A stretch of DNA of 64,000 nucleotides, from assembly GCF_012641265.1 (NCBI RefSeq), contig NZ_JABAHZ010000007.1, positions 1-64,000 on the forward strand. The letters are read 5' to 3'. A program made the position numbers and the translations under genes. The stretch is from Chitinophaga eiseniae (GTDB lineage Bacteria > Bacteroidota > Bacteroidia > Chitinophagales > Chitinophagaceae). Each line of letters opens with the position of its first letter. The first letter of the stretch is position 1. This document shows, in pieces, positions 51,984-61,479 of the stretch. Under the pieces are notes generated by a model. It had not been told where the DNA came from. It made no database searches and was given only the letters and a program-made list of their open reading frames with translations.

Positions 51984-54386
51984 ATGATAGAAAATAACGA
52001 ACTAGCTATGAATTTAGAAAGCCGGTTGTCATTCGAAGAGTTCCGCAAGGAAGTGCTAAATGATTACAGGTTGGCCTGTGATAGCAGGGAAATAAGTCTG
52101 CTGGCCCGTAAGGAAGTGCTTACAGGTAAAGCAAAGTTTGGCATTTTTGGTGACGGTAAGGAAGTGGCGCAGATAGCAATGTCCAAATACTTTCAGCCAG
52201 GTGATTTTCGTTCCGGTTATTACCGCGATCAAACCGTTGCATTTGCCACTGGTATTGCCACTCCAGAACAATTCTTTTCGCAGTTATATGCAGATCCCGA
52301 CCTGAAAAATGAACCCTTTTCAGGCGGTCGCCAGATGAACTCCCATTTTGCCACGCCTAATCTCGATAAAGACGGTAACTGGCTTAACCTGGCGGATATG
52401 AAGAATTCTGCTGCTGATATGGCGCCTACAGCCGGACAAATGCCACGCGCATTGGGACTGGCCTACGCCTCTAAAGTATTTAGAGAAGTAGAAGCGTTAC
52501 ATACCTACACCGGGCTTTCTCATAATGGTAATGAAATTTGTTTTGCTACTATCGGCGATGCCTCCACGTCGGAAGGCCATTTCTGGGAAACCATGAATGC
52601 TGCCGGTGTATTACAGGTACCCCTGGCGGTATTTGTTTGGGACGACGGCTACGGCATTTCTGTTCCCCGTAAATACCAGACTACTAAAAACTCTATCAGT
52701 GCCGCACTGGAAGGCTTTCGTAAAACGGAAGATTCCAACGGATTTGATATCTATAATGTGAAAGGCTGGGATTATGCCGGCATGTGCGAAGTGTTTGAGG
52801 CGGCCATCCGCAAAATCCGGGAAACGCATATACCTGCCCTGTTTCACGTAGAGGAAATAACACAGCCACAAGGCCACTCTACCAGCGGTTCGCACGAACG
52901 TTACAAAAGCAAGGAACGTCTTTCCTGGGAACGGGAATTTGACTGTAACGTAAAAATGCGTTCCTGGATTATTGAGAATGCCATCAGCGATGAGGCAAAC
53001 CTGCAGGCAATTGAAGCAGAGGCCAAGGTAAAAGCCCAGGAAGCCCGCAAATCTGCCTGGGAGAAATATATAGCGCCCATCAAAGCGCATGTACAATCAT
53101 TCATAGCACAGGCTACGCCAGTGGCTGCAATTGCCGGCGCCGACGCTGATATGGTTAACGTAGCGATCCGCGATCTGCAACATAACCGGGAACCTTTACG
53201 CCGCGATATTCTCAAAGCTACTGCCACTATTTTGCTGAAACATGCGTCACTGAAGGCTGATCCGGCCATACAGGCATTGCAGCAGTTTTACGACAGCTAT
53301 TTACAGGAACAGAAAGACACCTATAATGCTGATTTATATGCCAGCGGTGTTAACTCAGCGTTGAATGTACCGGTAGTACCAGCCGAGTATGATGCGGAAG
53401 GCATTACCATCAATGGATACGAAGTACTTAACAGGTATTTTGATCAGCTGTTTACCAACAACCCTAAAGTATTTGCCTTCGGTGAAGATGTGGGTAAGAT
53501 CGGAGATGTGAACCAGGGTTTTGCCGGGTTACAGCAAAAACATGGAAAAGATCGTATAGCCGATACCGGTATACGTGAGCTGACCATCATGGGACAAGGC
53601 ATTGGCCTGGCGCTGAGAGGTCTTCGTCCTATTGCAGAAATACAATACCTCGATTACCTGTTGTATGGTTTGCAGCCACTGAGTGATGATGTGGCATCGT
53701 TGCAATATCGTACCAAAGGAATTATGCATTGCCCGCTGATAGTCCGTACCCGTGGCCATCGCCTGGAAGGTATCTGGCATAGCGGTTCTCCAATGGGAAT
53801 GATTATTAACTCCCTGAGAGGTATGCATGTATGCGTGCCCCGCAACATGGTACAGGCAGCCGGTATGTACAATACTTTGCTGCAAGCCAACGAACCGGCA
53901 CTAATGATTGAATCATTGAATGGCTATCGCTTAAAGGAAAAATTACCGGCTAACCTGGAATCATTTACCGTGCCATTGGGCATTCCGGAAGTACTGCAGG
54001 CAGGAACAGATGTAACCATTGTAACATACGGTTCTATGACCCGCATTATAGAAGAAGCAATGGTAACCTTAAGTGAGATTGGTATTTCCTGTGAACTGAT
54101 AGATGTACAAACCTTACTGCCGTTTGATATTCACCACAGCATTGTGGAATCATTGAAGAAAACCAATCGTATTCTCTTTGTTGATGAAGATGTACCCGGT
54201 GGAGGCACTGGCTATATGTTCCAGCAGGTGATAGAAGTACAGGGAGGTTACCGTTGGCTGGATGTAGCGCCCCGCACCCTGAGTGCGCAGGCACACCGCC
54301 CGGCTTATGGTTCTGACGGGGATTACTTCTCCAAGCCCAATACCGAAGATGTGATCAGAATAGTTACAGAAATGATGCAGGAGTAG
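51984..54386 (+). CDS. 2-Oxoacid dehydrogenase E1, fused alpha and beta subunits
   Basis: 800-aa thiamine-diphosphate decarboxylase, probably the E1 of branched-chain 2-oxoacid dehydrogenase. The alpha half (about 1-400) has the ThDP motif GDASTSEGHFWETMN; the beta half (about 460-800) has FGEDVGKIGDVNQGFAGLQ and PIAEIQYLDYLLYG. Separate subunits are usual in many bacteria; the fused form is common in Bacteroidota. E2 and E3 are not nearby. It would act after IlvE in branched-chain amino acid breakdown. Chosen start ATG 51984; a second in-frame ATG is at 52008. Confidence 0.9.
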   Translation: MIENNELAMNLESRLSFEEFRKEVLNDYRLACDSREISLLARKEVLTGKAKFGIFGDGKEVAQIAMSKYFQPGDFRSGYYRDQTVAFATGIATPEQFFSQLYADPDLKNEPFSGGRQMNSHFATPNLDKDGNWLNLADMKNSAADMAPTAGQMPRALGLAYASKVFREVEALHTYTGLSHNGNEICFATIGDASTSEGHFWETMNAAGVLQVPLAVFVWDDGYGISVPRKYQTTKNSISAALEGFRKTEDSNGFDIYNVKGWDYAGMCEVFEAAIRKIRETHIPALFHVEEITQPQGHSTSGSHERYKSKERLSWEREFDCNVKMRSWIIENAISDEANLQAIEAEAKVKAQEARKSAWEKYIAPIKAHVQSFIAQATPVAAIAGADADMVNVAIRDLQHNREPLRRDILKATATILLKHASLKADPAIQALQQFYDSYLQEQKDTYNADLYASGVNSALNVPVVPAEYDAEGITINGYEVLNRYFDQLFTNNPKVFAFGEDVGKIGDVNQGFAGLQQKHGKDRIADTGIRELTIMGQGIGLALRGLRPIAEIQYLDYLLYGLQPLSDDVASLQYRTKGIMHCPLIVRTRGHRLEGIWHSGSPMGMIINSLRGMHVCVPRNMVQAAGMYNTLLQANEPALMIESLNGYRLKEKLPANLESFTVPLGIPEVLQAGTDVTIVTYGSMTRIIEEAMVTLSEIGISCELIDVQTLLPFDIHHSIVESLKKTNRILFVDEDVPGGGTGYMFQQVIEVQGGYRWLDVAPRTLSAQAHRPAYGSDGDYFSKPNTEDVIRIVTEMMQE

Positions 54387-54400
54387 TACTGCTCTAAATA

Positions 54401-54441
54401 ATAACGGCGCCGGTTTCCTTTTCGGGAACCGGCGTTTTTTC
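54401..54441 (+). terminator. Terminator of the E1 gene
   Basis: AACGCCGGTT-type stem (CGCCGGTTCC/GGAACCGGCG) with six Ts. Confidence 0.85.
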
Positions 54442-54463
54442 TTTGGTATGTCCTCAAATTGGC

Positions 54464-54511
54464 GGAGCCATCATATTAGCATATTATCTGCTAAAGTGAT
54501 GGCTCCTTTAA
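54464..54511 (+). terminator. Second hairpin after E1 gene
   Basis: GGAGCCATCA pairs with TGATGGCTCC, then TTTAAAA. An inner TTAGCA/TGCTAA helix extends the fold. It may end a short transcript or back up the first terminator. Confidence 0.6.
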
Positions 54512-54788
54512 AATTAAGCAGTTGAAAGGCTTAGTAATATTTTGCTATTATGGCGCAGCAAAGGTGTGTGCTTTTTGTAGATGAACAATGCGCCAGTAGC
54601 GGAGTTAATGATTATTTCACATCAGCACATCAGGTGGTTGATGGCTTGAAATATATATGGATACTGCCTTTAAGCTGATGTAACAGATATTTTCCCCATT
54701 GATAACCGGGCGGATTATTGCTTTATGTTGTAATGTGCTATATCATTGCAACAGTGAATACATTCAAATAACCTTCAAATATTAAAGG

Positions 54789-55745
54789 ATGAAAAATATA
54801 GTAGTACTGGATGGCTACACGCTGAATCCCGGTGATCTTGACTGGGGGGCTTTGGAAGCATTGGGAAACGTGAAGATGTATGACCGTACACCGGAGGGGG
54901 AAGTGTTGACCAGGGCCCAGGATGCACATATCCTGCTGACCAACAAAGCCATTGTAAATGCAGATACTATCCGTCAGTTGCCGGAGCTGGAGTATATCGG
55001 GGTTACTGCCACGGGGTATAATGTAGTAGATATTGCGGCCGCGCGCGGCCGGCAAATACCGGTTAGCAATGTACCTGCTTACAGCACTGCCTCCGTAGCA
55101 CAGCTCACTTTTGCGCTCATATTGGAGCTATGCCATCATGCCGGGTTACATGCGGAAAGTGTACGTGCAGGTGAATGGGGCAGGAGTATTGATTTCAGTT
55201 ACTGGAAAACTCCGTTAACAGAATTGGCCGGCGGTACGCTGGGGATTGTAGGGCTGGGGCAGATAGGGCAGGCAGTAGCGCGGATTGGGCTGGCTTTCGG
55301 GATGAAGGTGATCGCTTATCATAAGCATCCCGACCGGGATAAAATGGAAGGCGTCACTTTTGTGGATCTGGCTACCTGCTTCCGGGAAGCAGATGTGGTA
55401 TCGCTGCATTGTCCGCTGAATGCAGCCAATAAAGAATTTGTAAATGCTGCATTATTATCTACCATGAAAAAAACAGCTTTCCTGGTTAATACCAGCCGTG
55501 GGCCGCTGATCCAGGAGGCAGACCTGGCGAGGGCTTTAGCAGAGGGCGTTATCGCCGGTGCGGCCCTGGACGTATTGTCGGTAGAGCCACCTTTGGCCGA
55601 CAATCCGCTGGTGACTGCGCCTCATACTATTATTACCCCGCATATTGCCTGGGCTACGCAGGCCGCGCGAAAACGACTGATGCATACAGCTGTAGAGAAT
55701 GTGAAAGCATTTTTGGGAGGGGTGCCACAAAATATTATTAATTAG
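54789..55745 (+). CDS. D-2-hydroxyacid dehydrogenase (glycerate dehydrogenase-like)
   Basis: 318 aa, NAD-dependent. Rossmann motif GIVGLGQIGQAVARIG (152-167). Catalytic residues Arg237 (SRGPLI), Glu266 and His285 (TPHIAWAT) are present. The tight match to hydroxypyruvate/glycerate dehydrogenases suggests hydroxypyruvate to D-glycerate, but the family is broad. Transcribed alone. Confidence 0.88.
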   Translation: MKNIVVLDGYTLNPGDLDWGALEALGNVKMYDRTPEGEVLTRAQDAHILLTNKAIVNADTIRQLPELEYIGVTATGYNVVDIAAARGRQIPVSNVPAYSTASVAQLTFALILELCHHAGLHAESVRAGEWGRSIDFSYWKTPLTELAGGTLGIVGLGQIGQAVARIGLAFGMKVIAYHKHPDRDKMEGVTFVDLATCFREADVVSLHCPLNAANKEFVNAALLSTMKKTAFLVNTSRGPLIQEADLARALAEGVIAGAALDVLSVEPPLADNPLVTAPHTIITPHIAWATQAARKRLMHTAVENVKAFLGGVPQNIIN

Positions 55746-55985
55746 TATTCCCCGTGAAGCGGGTAAATATGTTTTTATGTTGTAAGCGAGCACTAAACCG
55801 CAAATCATAACCGCCGGGGGATATTTCTAAAAGGAATGGTTGAAATGAATATTCCTGTAAGAAGTGAATAGGGATGGATGGACAGGTTTATAGATATGTT
55901 ATTTATTTTTGAATAAACGTATCGGATACACTCATTAAGAGCAACAACTAAAATCTAAATATTTACCCGCTTAAAACCAACGTAC

Positions 55986-56708
55986 ATGCAACCAAGCATT
56001 CTTTTGGCAGAGGACGATATTTTTTTTGCTAAAGTAGTTAAGAGACAACTCGAACGCGCCGGTTATAATGTTACTTTTTGTGAAAATGGACAGGAAGCCT
56101 GGGAGAAATTTCAGAAACATGTTTTTGATCTCTGCCTGCTTGATGTGGTAATGCCGAAGAAGGATGGCTTTGCATTGGCACAGGATATCCGGTCAACTGA
56201 CGTAAATGTCCCCATTTTATTTACTTCCTCCCGTTATATGGAGCAAGACCGCCTGCAAGGTTTTGAATCCGGAGCTGATGACTATATTGTAAAACCTTTC
56301 AACATCCAGGAATTGCTTTGCCGGGTAGATGTATACCTGAAGCGGAGCAGGCTGTTAAAGAGCGAAAGGCGCATTGTTTACACCATCAGCAACCTCGTTT
56401 TTGACTATTCTCAATATAATATTCGGCATAAAAATGCAGATTCCCATGTTCGTATGGCCCCAAAAGAAGCGGAGTTGCTTCGCTTTCTATGCGAGAATTC
56501 AAACAAAAAGCTGAAAAAAGATGATATCCTGACTTGTATCTGGGGGCAGGATGATTTCTTCTCATCACGCGTTATGGACGTTTACCTGACCAGGCTTCGT
56601 AAACACATTGCACAGGATCCTGCTGTAAAACTCGAAACCTACCATGGCAAGGGACTGATGTTTATCGCGGATGACCTGGATCGCTCACACACCATCTTTA
56701 AGATTTAG
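55986..56708 (+). CDS. OmpR-family response regulator (orphan)
   Basis: 240 aa. Receiver domain with Asp10/Asp11, phospho-acceptor Asp53 (LLDVVMP), Thr80 region FTSSR and Lys103 (YIVKPFN), then a winged helix (about 130-235) for DNA binding. No histidine kinase is next to it, so its partner lies elsewhere. Faces the YebC gene convergently. Confidence 0.92.
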   Translation: MQPSILLAEDDIFFAKVVKRQLERAGYNVTFCENGQEAWEKFQKHVFDLCLLDVVMPKKDGFALAQDIRSTDVNVPILFTSSRYMEQDRLQGFESGADDYIVKPFNIQELLCRVDVYLKRSRLLKSERRIVYTISNLVFDYSQYNIRHKNADSHVRMAPKEAELLRFLCENSNKKLKKDDILTCIWGQDDFFSSRVMDVYLTRLRKHIAQDPAVKLETYHGKGLMFIADDLDRSHTIFKI

Positions 56709-56740
56709 CTGTTTTTGGTTTGGTTAACTCCATCCAATGG

Positions 56741-56777
56741 AAAACGTCCGCTGTAATGGCGGACGTTTTCTTTTTTA
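56741..56777. terminator. Bidirectional terminator
   Basis: AAAACGTCCGC/GCGGACGTTTT between convergent genes with T-runs on both sides. Confidence 0.88.
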
Positions 56778-56792
56778 TATGTTGATAAACAA

Positions 56793-57503
56793 CTATTTCA
56801 GATTGTAGAAAACCTGCTGTACGTCATCATCCTGTTCCAGGCGGTCTACCAGTTCCAGCACTTCTTTTGCCTGTTCGTCATTCAATTCAACGGTAGTAGT
56901 AGGAATGCGTTTCAGCTCGGAGCTAATTACTTCGAGGCCTTTATCATCGAGGGCTTTGGCCATAGTACCAAATTCGGTAAATGCCGCGCGGATAATGATA
57001 TTGCCTTCGCTATCTTCCCCTATTTCTTCCAGGCCAAAATCTATCAGTTCCAGTTCAAGGTCTTCCAGGTTTTGCCCGGCATTTTTTACTTTGAATTCAC
57101 CTACGCGGTTAAACAGGAAGCCCACTGAGCCACTGTTACCGAGGCTACCTCCACCTTTGGTGAAGTGCATACGGAGGTTGGCAACCGTACGGGTGGTGTT
57201 GTCGGTAGCGGTATCAATAATTACTGCTACACCATGAGGAGCATAGCCTTCATATACCACCTCTTCGTAATCAGTTTTGTCTTTACCCATGGCACGCTTG
57301 ATAGCAGCGTCTACACGGTCTTTAGGCATGTTAACACTCTTGGCATTGAGAATGCAGCGGCGGAGTGCAGGGTTATTATCCGGATCAGGGCCGGAAGCTT
57401 TTACAGCTATGGCTATTTCTTTTCCGATTCTTGAAAATGCTTTCGCCATCTTGTCCCAGCGGGCAAACATGGTCGATTTTCTTACTTCAAATATTCTTCC
57501 CAT
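56793..57503 (-). CDS. yebC: YebC/PmpR-family DNA-binding regulator
   Basis: 236 aa. MGRIFEVRKSTMFARWDKMAKAFSRIGKEI is the family N terminus; MPKDRVDAAIKRAMGKD and EVVYEGYAPHGVAVIIDTATDNTTRTVANLRMHFTKGGGSLG complete the match. YebC-type proteins act in transcription control and, in recent work, in easing translation of difficult sequences. Symbol given by family, not by tested role. Confidence 0.94.
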   Translation of the reverse strand: MGRIFEVRKSTMFARWDKMAKAFSRIGKEIAIAVKASGPDPDNNPALRRCILNAKSVNMPKDRVDAAIKRAMGKDKTDYEEVVYEGYAPHGVAVIIDTATDNTTRTVANLRMHFTKGGGSLGNSGSVGFLFNRVGEFKVKNAGQNLEDLELELIDFGLEEIGEDSEGNIIIRAAFTEFGTMAKALDDKGLEVISSELKRIPTTTVELNDEQAKEVLELVDRLEQDDDVQQVFYNLK

Positions 57504-57594
57504 TGGAGTGGTATATAATTAGTACTTGTAAAAACAGAACGCAAAAATAAGGATTTTCAAATTCAGGAGTAGGCTGATTTGGGGATTTAACTTA

Positions 57595-57642
57595 AAAGCG
57601 GCGAACAAAACGACCATAATGATTCGTTTTATTCGCCGCTTT
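57595..57642 (-). terminator. Terminator after the APC permease gene
   Basis: AAAGCGGCGAA-type stem with inner AAAACGA/TCGTTTT and CTTTTAA on the minus-strand exit. Confidence 0.75.
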
Positions 57643-57667
57643 CAGCTATTTTTTGTCACCCCGGGGG

Positions 57668-59170
57668 CTATTTTTGATCCATCATTTTACGGGCCTTACT
57701 GTGTTTTACGCTGTAGCCAAAGTAGATCAGGAAGCCAATACCCAGCCATACGAAGAGACGGGCCCAGTTTTCCACTCCAAGGCTGATAATCATAGTGAGG
57801 CAGAAAGCCGCTCCCAATGCGGGGATAAGTGGTACCAACGGTGTTTTGAAAGCACGCGGTGCTTCCGGATTATTTTTACGCATTACAATAACCCCAATAC
57901 ATACCAGTACAAAAGCGAAGAGGGTACCAATGCTGGTCATATCACCTACTACGTTATCCGGTACAAAGGCGGCGAATAAGCTTACAAAGATGAAGAACAT
58001 CCATTGTGAGCGGTGAGGTGTATGGTATTTAGGATGCAGGCGGGCAAAAATGGGTGGTACCAGTCCATCGTTACTCATAGAGTAGAATACCCTTGTCTGA
58101 CCCAGCAACATTACCAGGATTACAGAGGAGAAACCTGCCAGGATTGCTACCGTAATAAAGGTAGACAACCAGCCGTAACCAGTCATATAGGTGTCGATCA
58201 CGTAAGCAACAGAAGCCTCACCCCCCGCTTTCAGGAAGTCCTGGAATGGTGCGATACCTGTAAGGACAAACGAAAACAGGATATATAATACCGTACAGAT
58301 AGCCAAAGACACCAGGATACCGATAGGCATGTTTTTCTTAGGGTTTTTGGTTTCCTGTGCAGCAGTAGATACAGCGTCGAAACCAATGAAAGCAAAGAAT
58401 ACTACCCCGGCGCCTCTTAGTACCCCTCCCCAGCCATGGTTCCAGAAGTTGGAGTAATCAACGATCTGGCCATTGTGCATTTTAACAGTTCCGGCAGTAG
58501 CTGGAATGGTAAATTCAGCATGGTTGGCAGGGTTGATAAAATGCCATCCAAGTATGATGAACATCAGTACGATGGATACTTTTGTAATAACGATGATGTT
58601 ATTAACGATAGCAGATCCCTGGGTACCTCTGATCAGCAGGAGCGTGAGCGCCAGCAAAATAAAGAGGGAAGGGACGTTCATGATACCGTGTACACCTGCG
58701 TCGGATACTTCGAAAGGGCTATGGCTCCATTCATAGGGAATGGTGACATGGAAAACGTTGGTGAGTAGTTTATTCAGGTATTGTGACCAGCCAATGGCTA
58801 CAGTGGCCCCTGCCAGCGCATATTCCAGCACAAGGTCCCAGCCTATGATCCAGGCAATAAATTCTCCTAAAGTAGCATAAGAATAAGTGTAGGCGCTTCC
58901 AGCAATAGGTATCATGGAAGCAAATTCGGCGTAACAGAGGCCGGCAAGGGCGCAGCCAATAGCAGCAATAATAAAGGAGATAGTAACAGCGGGCCCGGCA
59001 TGTTGTCCGGCGGCAGCAGCTGTCCTAACAAACAGACCTGCCCCGATGATAGCGCCTATTCCAAGGGCTATCAATGAACCCGCGCCAAGCGTCCTTTTCA
59101 GTCCCTTGTCGGATTCTCCAGCTTCGGCCGTTAAAACAGAGAGCTGCTTTTTTACGAATAGTTTGCTCAT
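57668..59170 (-). CDS. APC-family amino acid permease
   Basis: 500 aa, about 12 membrane helices. GAGSLIALGIGAIIGAGLFVRTA (helix 1) and the ALAGLCYAEFASMIPIAGSAYTYSYATLGEF signature place it in the cationic/basic amino acid branch of the APC superfamily. I chose ATG 59170: a TATATTTG promoter box at 59235-59242 lies inside the longer frame (to 59281), so transcription probably begins downstream of the first Met. Substrate unknown. Confidence 0.88.
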   Translation of the reverse strand: MSKLFVKKQLSVLTAEAGESDKGLKRTLGAGSLIALGIGAIIGAGLFVRTAAAAGQHAGPAVTISFIIAAIGCALAGLCYAEFASMIPIAGSAYTYSYATLGEFIAWIIGWDLVLEYALAGATVAIGWSQYLNKLLTNVFHVTIPYEWSHSPFEVSDAGVHGIMNVPSLFILLALTLLLIRGTQGSAIVNNIIVITKVSIVLMFIILGWHFINPANHAEFTIPATAGTVKMHNGQIVDYSNFWNHGWGGVLRGAGVVFFAFIGFDAVSTAAQETKNPKKNMPIGILVSLAICTVLYILFSFVLTGIAPFQDFLKAGGEASVAYVIDTYMTGYGWLSTFITVAILAGFSSVILVMLLGQTRVFYSMSNDGLVPPIFARLHPKYHTPHRSQWMFFIFVSLFAAFVPDNVVGDMTSIGTLFAFVLVCIGVIVMRKNNPEAPRAFKTPLVPLIPALGAAFCLTMIISLGVENWARLFVWLGIGFLIYFGYSVKHSKARKMMDQK

Positions 59171-59234
59171 ACGCAATCTTATTGTGGTTGATGTTTTAAG
59201 GTAGTTTAGTTCTTGTTGTTTTGTTGTTGGTCGC

Positions 59235-59242
59235 CAAATATA
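59235..59242 (-). promoter_or_regulatory. -7 box of the permease promoter
   Basis: TATATTTG on the minus strand, 64 nt before the chosen start. It decides between the two candidate starts. Confidence 0.7.
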
Positions 59243-59370
59243 ATATCTAAAATCAAAAAGAGATACTTTTATTTTAGCCACTAACGCGCATCTTTAGCCG
59301 CCAAACCTTATTTTTGGGAAATTTTCCGGTTACAACTTTTAATTATTTCAAGTAAAAATTCTTGCTCCGC

Positions 59371-60645
59371 ATGAAGAAATCGTCGAATCTGCTTACCCTA
59401 TACATTTTCATTGCCATGATCATCGGGATAGGTACCGGTTATTCGGTATTCCTGGCTTATGGCAATGCTGCTGCACCGGCAGGTACCAAAGACACACCGC
59501 AGATCTTCGCTGATAACATTTCTATACTGACAGACATCTTCCTGCGCCTGGTAAAGATGATCATTGCCCCGCTGGTATTTTCTACCCTGGTGGTAGGAGT
59601 AGCCAAGCTGGGAGATATAAAAGCGGTTGGACGTATTGGTGGAAAGACAATGCTGTGGTTTATCAGTGCAACCTTTGTATCATTGTTTCTGGGTTTGGTG
59701 CTCGTGAATATTATGAAACCGGGGATATCGCTGCAATTACCGCTGCCGGATGAACATGCCTCATCTGGTATTGCCAAGGCAGATATGACCCTGCGGGGAT
59801 TTTTTCATCACGTAGTGCCAGATAGTGTGATAGATGCGATGGGCAGGAACGAAATATTGCAGATTGTAGTATTTGCCATTTTCTTCGGGGTGGCAGCAGC
59901 TGCTATTGGTGAAAAAGCGATGCCGGTAGTAAAGTTGCTGGATAGTGTTGCTCATATTATGCTGAAGGTGACAGGGTTTGTGATGAATTTTGCTCCTTTT
60001 GCTGTATTTGGGGCTATGGCGGGTATTATTGCGGTGAAAGGGCCTATCGTGCTGGTTACGTATGGCAAGTTTATTATCCAGTTTTATATGGGGCTGCTGA
60101 GTTTGTGGGCAGTTATTGCCTTTGTGGGATGGTTGATTTTAGGCAAGCCGGTATTCAGGTTGCTGGGTATGATTAAAGACCCCTTGTTGCTGGCATTTGG
60201 TACTGCGAGTAGTGAGGCTGCATATCCCCGTACTATGGAGGAGCTGGAGAAATTTGGTTGTGATAGCCGGATTGTGAGTTTTGTGTTACCGTTGGGCTAT
60301 TCCTTTAACCTGGACGGTTCTATGATGTATATGACCTTTGCCAGCCTGTTCATTGCGCAGGCATATAATATGCACCTTTCTATAGATCAACAGATTACGA
60401 TGTTGCTGGTATTAATGATTACCAGTAAAGGGATTGCCGGCGTGCCCCGTGCTTCCCTGGTGGTAATTGCGGGTACTTTATCAATGTTTCACATCCCGGA
60501 GGCTGGGCTGCTTTTATTGCTGGGAGTAGATCACCTGTTGGATATGGGCCGTTCTGCTACCAATGTTATTGGCAATGCCATGGCTACCGCTGTAGTTTCC
60601 AAGTGGGAAAACAAACTCAGCACCGAAGATGCACCTACGGCCTAA
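59371..60645 (+). CDS. Dicarboxylate/amino acid:cation symporter (DAACS)
   Basis: 424 aa from ATG 59371; a TTG three codons earlier is possible. Eight membrane helices and two reentrant loops expected. Family motifs: FGTASSEAAYPRTMEEL (serine-rich loop), SFNLDGSMMYMTFASLFIAQ and the GVPRASLVVIAGTL segment. Takes up C4-dicarboxylates, glutamate or similar with Na+ or H+. Divergent from the permease. Confidence 0.92.
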   Translation: MKKSSNLLTLYIFIAMIIGIGTGYSVFLAYGNAAAPAGTKDTPQIFADNISILTDIFLRLVKMIIAPLVFSTLVVGVAKLGDIKAVGRIGGKTMLWFISATFVSLFLGLVLVNIMKPGISLQLPLPDEHASSGIAKADMTLRGFFHHVVPDSVIDAMGRNEILQIVVFAIFFGVAAAAIGEKAMPVVKLLDSVAHIMLKVTGFVMNFAPFAVFGAMAGIIAVKGPIVLVTYGKFIIQFYMGLLSLWAVIAFVGWLILGKPVFRLLGMIKDPLLLAFGTASSEAAYPRTMEELEKFGCDSRIVSFVLPLGYSFNLDGSMMYMTFASLFIAQAYNMHLSIDQQITMLLVLMITSKGIAGVPRASLVVIAGTLSMFHIPEAGLLLLLGVDHLLDMGRSATNVIGNAMATAVVSKWENKLSTEDAPTA

Positions 60646-60711
60646 CTTAACAAATGCGTAACACATTAATGCTTATTTTACCGATTCAGAAATAGAAATA
60701 GCGTATTTAGC

Positions 60712-61398
60712 ATGGACCAGATTCTTGAGTTTTTTAAACACCTCATTAATCCTTCGTGGATTATTGAACATGGTGGCCTTTACCTGTTGCTGGCAATTAT
60801 TTTTGCAGAAACAGGTCTGTTTATTGGTTTCTTCCTGCCGGGCGATTCCCTGCTTTTCGTGGCGGGTATCTACAGTAAAGATCTTTGCCACAGCTTCTTT
60901 GATCTGCCTTTTGTGGTGATCATGTTGTTGATTGCCATTGCCGGTGTGTTGGGAAACATGGTGGGCTTCTGGTTTGGTAGAAAATCCGGTCCTGTGTTAT
61001 TTAAGAAAAAGGATACTTTTTTCTTTAAAAAGAAGCACCTGATCCAGGCCCACGAATTTTTCGGCAAATATGGCGGCGGCGCTATTTTCTTCGCGCGTTT
61101 CCTGCCTATTATCCGTACGTTTGCGCCTATTGTAGCGGGTATTGCGGAAATGGATGCCAAAAAATTCATGTTGTTTAATATTGTAGGTTCTTTTGCCTGG
61201 GTATTTTCTATGATGCTGGCCGGCCATTACCTGGATAAGGCTTTCCCGAATTTGAAAGAGCACCTGGAGCTGATTATCCTGGTGATTATATTAATTACCA
61301 CCTTGCCGGTACTGATCAAAGTGATATTTGGCAAAACAAAACACTCGCCCACTGCCCCTCACCAGGAACCCGCAGAAAAAACAGATTCTTCATTATAA
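60712..61398 (+). CDS. DedA-family membrane protein
   Basis: 228 aa. AETGLFIGFFLPGDSLLF, FGRKSGPVLFKKKD and RFLPIIRTFAPIVAG with GxxxMxxxxF are conserved. The family is linked to flipping of undecaprenyl phosphate or lipids and to membrane potential. Follows the symporter gene by 66 nt on the same strand. Confidence 0.92.
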   Translation: MDQILEFFKHLINPSWIIEHGGLYLLLAIIFAETGLFIGFFLPGDSLLFVAGIYSKDLCHSFFDLPFVVIMLLIAIAGVLGNMVGFWFGRKSGPVLFKKKDTFFFKKKHLIQAHEFFGKYGGGAIFFARFLPIIRTFAPIVAGIAEMDAKKFMLFNIVGSFAWVFSMMLAGHYLDKAFPNLKEHLELIILVIILITTLPVLIKVIFGKTKHSPTAPHQEPAEKTDSSL

Positions 61399-61412
61399 TT
61401 TTTTATATCTTT

Positions 61413-61441
61413 AAAAGGGCCTTTTTAAAAGGCCCTTTTTT
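61413..61441 (+). terminator. Terminator of the DedA gene
   Basis: AAAAGGGCC/GGCCCTTTT stem with a T-run. Confidence 0.88.
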
Positions 61442-61479
61442 ATTAATTCCCGTTATAATTATTGTCAACCAAACTAACA

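Larger units (their letters stand above)
54387..54788. other. Intergenic region E1 to D-2-hydroxyacid dehydrogenase
   Basis: 402 bp. Two hairpins: AACGGCGCCGG...CCGGCGTT with a T-tail just after the E1 gene (54401-54441), and GGAGCCATCA...TGATGGCTCC followed by TTTAAAA (54464-54511). No promoter box is clear before 54789. Confidence 0.6.

Noticed and set aside
59171..59281. Longer N terminus of the APC permease
   Set aside because: A consensus -7 box lies inside it and the added residues do not resemble the family.
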